This document shows, one piece after another, positions 6,362-7,463 of a stretch of DNA of 7,463 nucleotides. Position numbers and translations under genes: made by a program. The DNA is from Candidatus Pacearchaeota archaeon (GTDB lineage Archaea > Nanobdellota > Nanobdellia > Pacearchaeales > GW2011-AR1). Numbering within the stretch: the stretch's first letter is position 1; each line of letters starts with the position of its first letter. The notes under the pieces were generated by a model. It was given only the letters and a program-made list of their open reading frames with translations, was not told where the DNA came from and ran no database searches. The DNA is taken from contig JAFCDM010000045.1 in assembly GCA_017609695.1 (NCBI GenBank), forward strand, positions 1 to 7,463. Reading direction: 5' to 3'.

Positions 6362-7456
6362 ATGAATTTCCTTAAAACCAAGAAATTAAAAGAATCTTCA
6401 AAAAAAATAATAAAACTTTTTTTCTTTCTCTATTTATTCATATTTTCAATTGAGATGATAAAAAGAGCTTCCTTTTTACTTGGACCAAATATTAAAGATT
6501 TTCTTTTACAAAGTTTAACCCCTATAAAAGCATTATGTATTGGATGGTTTACAACTTCTTTAATTCAATCATCAGGAGCAATGGCTTCTCTAACAGCAAC
6601 TTTTGCAGGAAATAATTTAATAAGTCTTAACAAAGTAGTATTTGTTTTAATTGGTGCTTCAATTGGAACTACAATAACTGCATTAATAATATCTTTAATC
6701 ACAATAACTAAAAAAAGAAGAGATTTTAGACATGGTTTTGAAATAGCTTTATGCTATACAATTTATAGTGCAATAGTAGGAACTTTAGTTTTTTTATTAG
6801 AATATTTTTTTAAATTATTTTCTAGATTATCTCTTTTTCTTGCATCTAGAATTCAGGGAAAACTTTCTTTATTAAAAATACCAGACATTATAAAATCAAT
6901 AACCTCTCCAATTATGGATCCTTTATTTGAAAAAAGTCATAAACTTCTGCTTTTGATATTTGCTTTTATATTATTAATATTAACTTTAAAATATATAAGT
7001 AAATCAATTATAGATGTTTTAGGGGGAGAAAGAAAAGCAAGAAAATCCCTTAATAAATATTTTAATTCAAAATATAAAACTTATTTTATTGGGGTATTTT
7101 TAACTGCAATTGTATTTTCTTCAAGTATAACTATCGGGTTGTTAGTACCTTTAGCAATTGCAAGATTAATTAATTTAAAAAAAGCAATCCCCTTTATTTT
7201 AGGTGCAGATATAGGAACTTTTACAGATGTATTCTTAGCTTCAATAATTATAGGAAAAGTCCCGGCATTAGCCACGGCCATAACATATCTTCTTTTTGCT
7301 TTACTTGGGAGCATGATTTTTTTACCAAAAACAAAAATCTTATTTAAAATAACTAAATATATTTCAAAAAAATTAATTCATATTTCAAGAAAAAAAGCAC
7401 TTTATGTTTTAATTGCATTTATTTTAATACCTTTATTTTTAATACTTATTCTTTGA
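6362..7456 (+). CDS. Na+/phosphate cotransporter-like membrane protein (Na/Pi cotransporter family)
   Basis: This 364-aa integral membrane protein has the two inverted-repeat halves of the Na/Pi-cotransporter (NptA/SLC34-related) family, which import phosphate with sodium. Half one carries GWFTTSLIQSSGAMASL (61-77), matching the QSS signature, followed by GASIGTTITAL (98-108). Half two carries GVFLTAIVFSSSITIGL (244-260) followed by GADIGTF (281-287). About eight hydrophobic segments are visible, with a charged N-terminus (KTKKLKESSKK). There is no PhoU-like C-terminal domain, so it is the short, membrane-only form. The second signature has Phe where the family usually has Gln, and the first has Gly in place of a serine (QSSG). 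Substrate specificity is thus uncertain: phosphate is the family's role but not shown here. A strong Shine-Dalgarno sets the start. No neighbouring phosphate genes are in the window. Confidence 0.85.
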   Translation: MNFLKTKKLKESSKKIIKLFFFLYLFIFSIEMIKRASFLLGPNIKDFLLQSLTPIKALCIGWFTTSLIQSSGAMASLTATFAGNNLISLNKVVFVLIGASIGTTITALIISLITITKKRRDFRHGFEIALCYTIYSAIVGTLVFLLEYFFKLFSRLSLFLASRIQGKLSLLKIPDIIKSITSPIMDPLFEKSHKLLLLIFAFILLILTLKYISKSIIDVLGGERKARKSLNKYFNSKYKTYFIGVFLTAIVFSSSITIGLLVPLAIARLINLKKAIPFILGADIGTFTDVFLASIIIGKVPALATAITYLLFALLGSMIFLPKTKILFKITKYISKKLIHISRKKALYVLIAFILIPLFLILIL

Positions 7457-7463
7457 GATAATA

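Noticed and set aside
7081..7314. Minus-strand reading frame of 77 codons
   Set aside because: It is a shadow of the Na/Pi-cotransporter-like gene.

Overview
The window looks like a piece of an AT-rich archaeal chromosome, most likely from a DPANN-type lineage (Woesearchaeota/Pacearchaeota-like). This rests on an archaeal 16S-tRNA-Ala(UGC)-23S rRNA operon, a 16S 3' end with a normal anti-Shine-Dalgarno, an archaeal-type uS2 ribosomal protein, a TrmB-family regulator, TATA-box-like promoters and AGA/GGA-rich codon use. The lineage is inferred; I could not run a phylogeny.

Layout. Positions 1-2726 hold the rRNA operon on the minus strand: 16S (about 2726 to 1424), tRNA-Ala (1312 to 1242), and the 5' third of 23S (about 760 to beyond base 1). 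The tRNA-23S spacer is unusually busy. It has three palindromic hairpins (1152-1239), a plausible 65-codon reading frame (1112 to 915), and two more hairpins (868-899). The 16S gene is only about 1.3 kb. Its 5' domain is strongly reduced, and several bases normally near-invariant at the ribosomal P site differ. A divergent control region (2727-3080) separates the operon from rpsB on the plus strand.

Positions 3081-4176 carry rpsB (uS2 with a long charged N-terminal extension) and a small XRE-like HTH gene bounded by a 20-bp direct repeat. Converging on it from the minus strand are two distantly related small genes: an intact one (4929-4537) and a copy interrupted by an in-frame TAA (4535-4173). 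They are translationally coupled and share an MPxxGF N-terminus. They diverge from a TrmB-family regulator (5043-5789) across a 113-bp promoter region centred on a perfect 14-bp palindrome, which suggests a regulator-target module.

Positions 5790-7463 hold a 49-codon two-helix membrane protein on the minus strand (5996-5847), a roughly 365-bp non-coding stretch rich in GCTTAA/TTAAGC palindromes, and a Na+/phosphate-cotransporter-like membrane protein (6362-7456) with an atypical second signature motif.

The strongest candidates for something undescribed are the reduced, P-site-altered 16S rRNA with its crowded spacer, and the palindrome-controlled MPxxGF gene pair with its in-frame stop.
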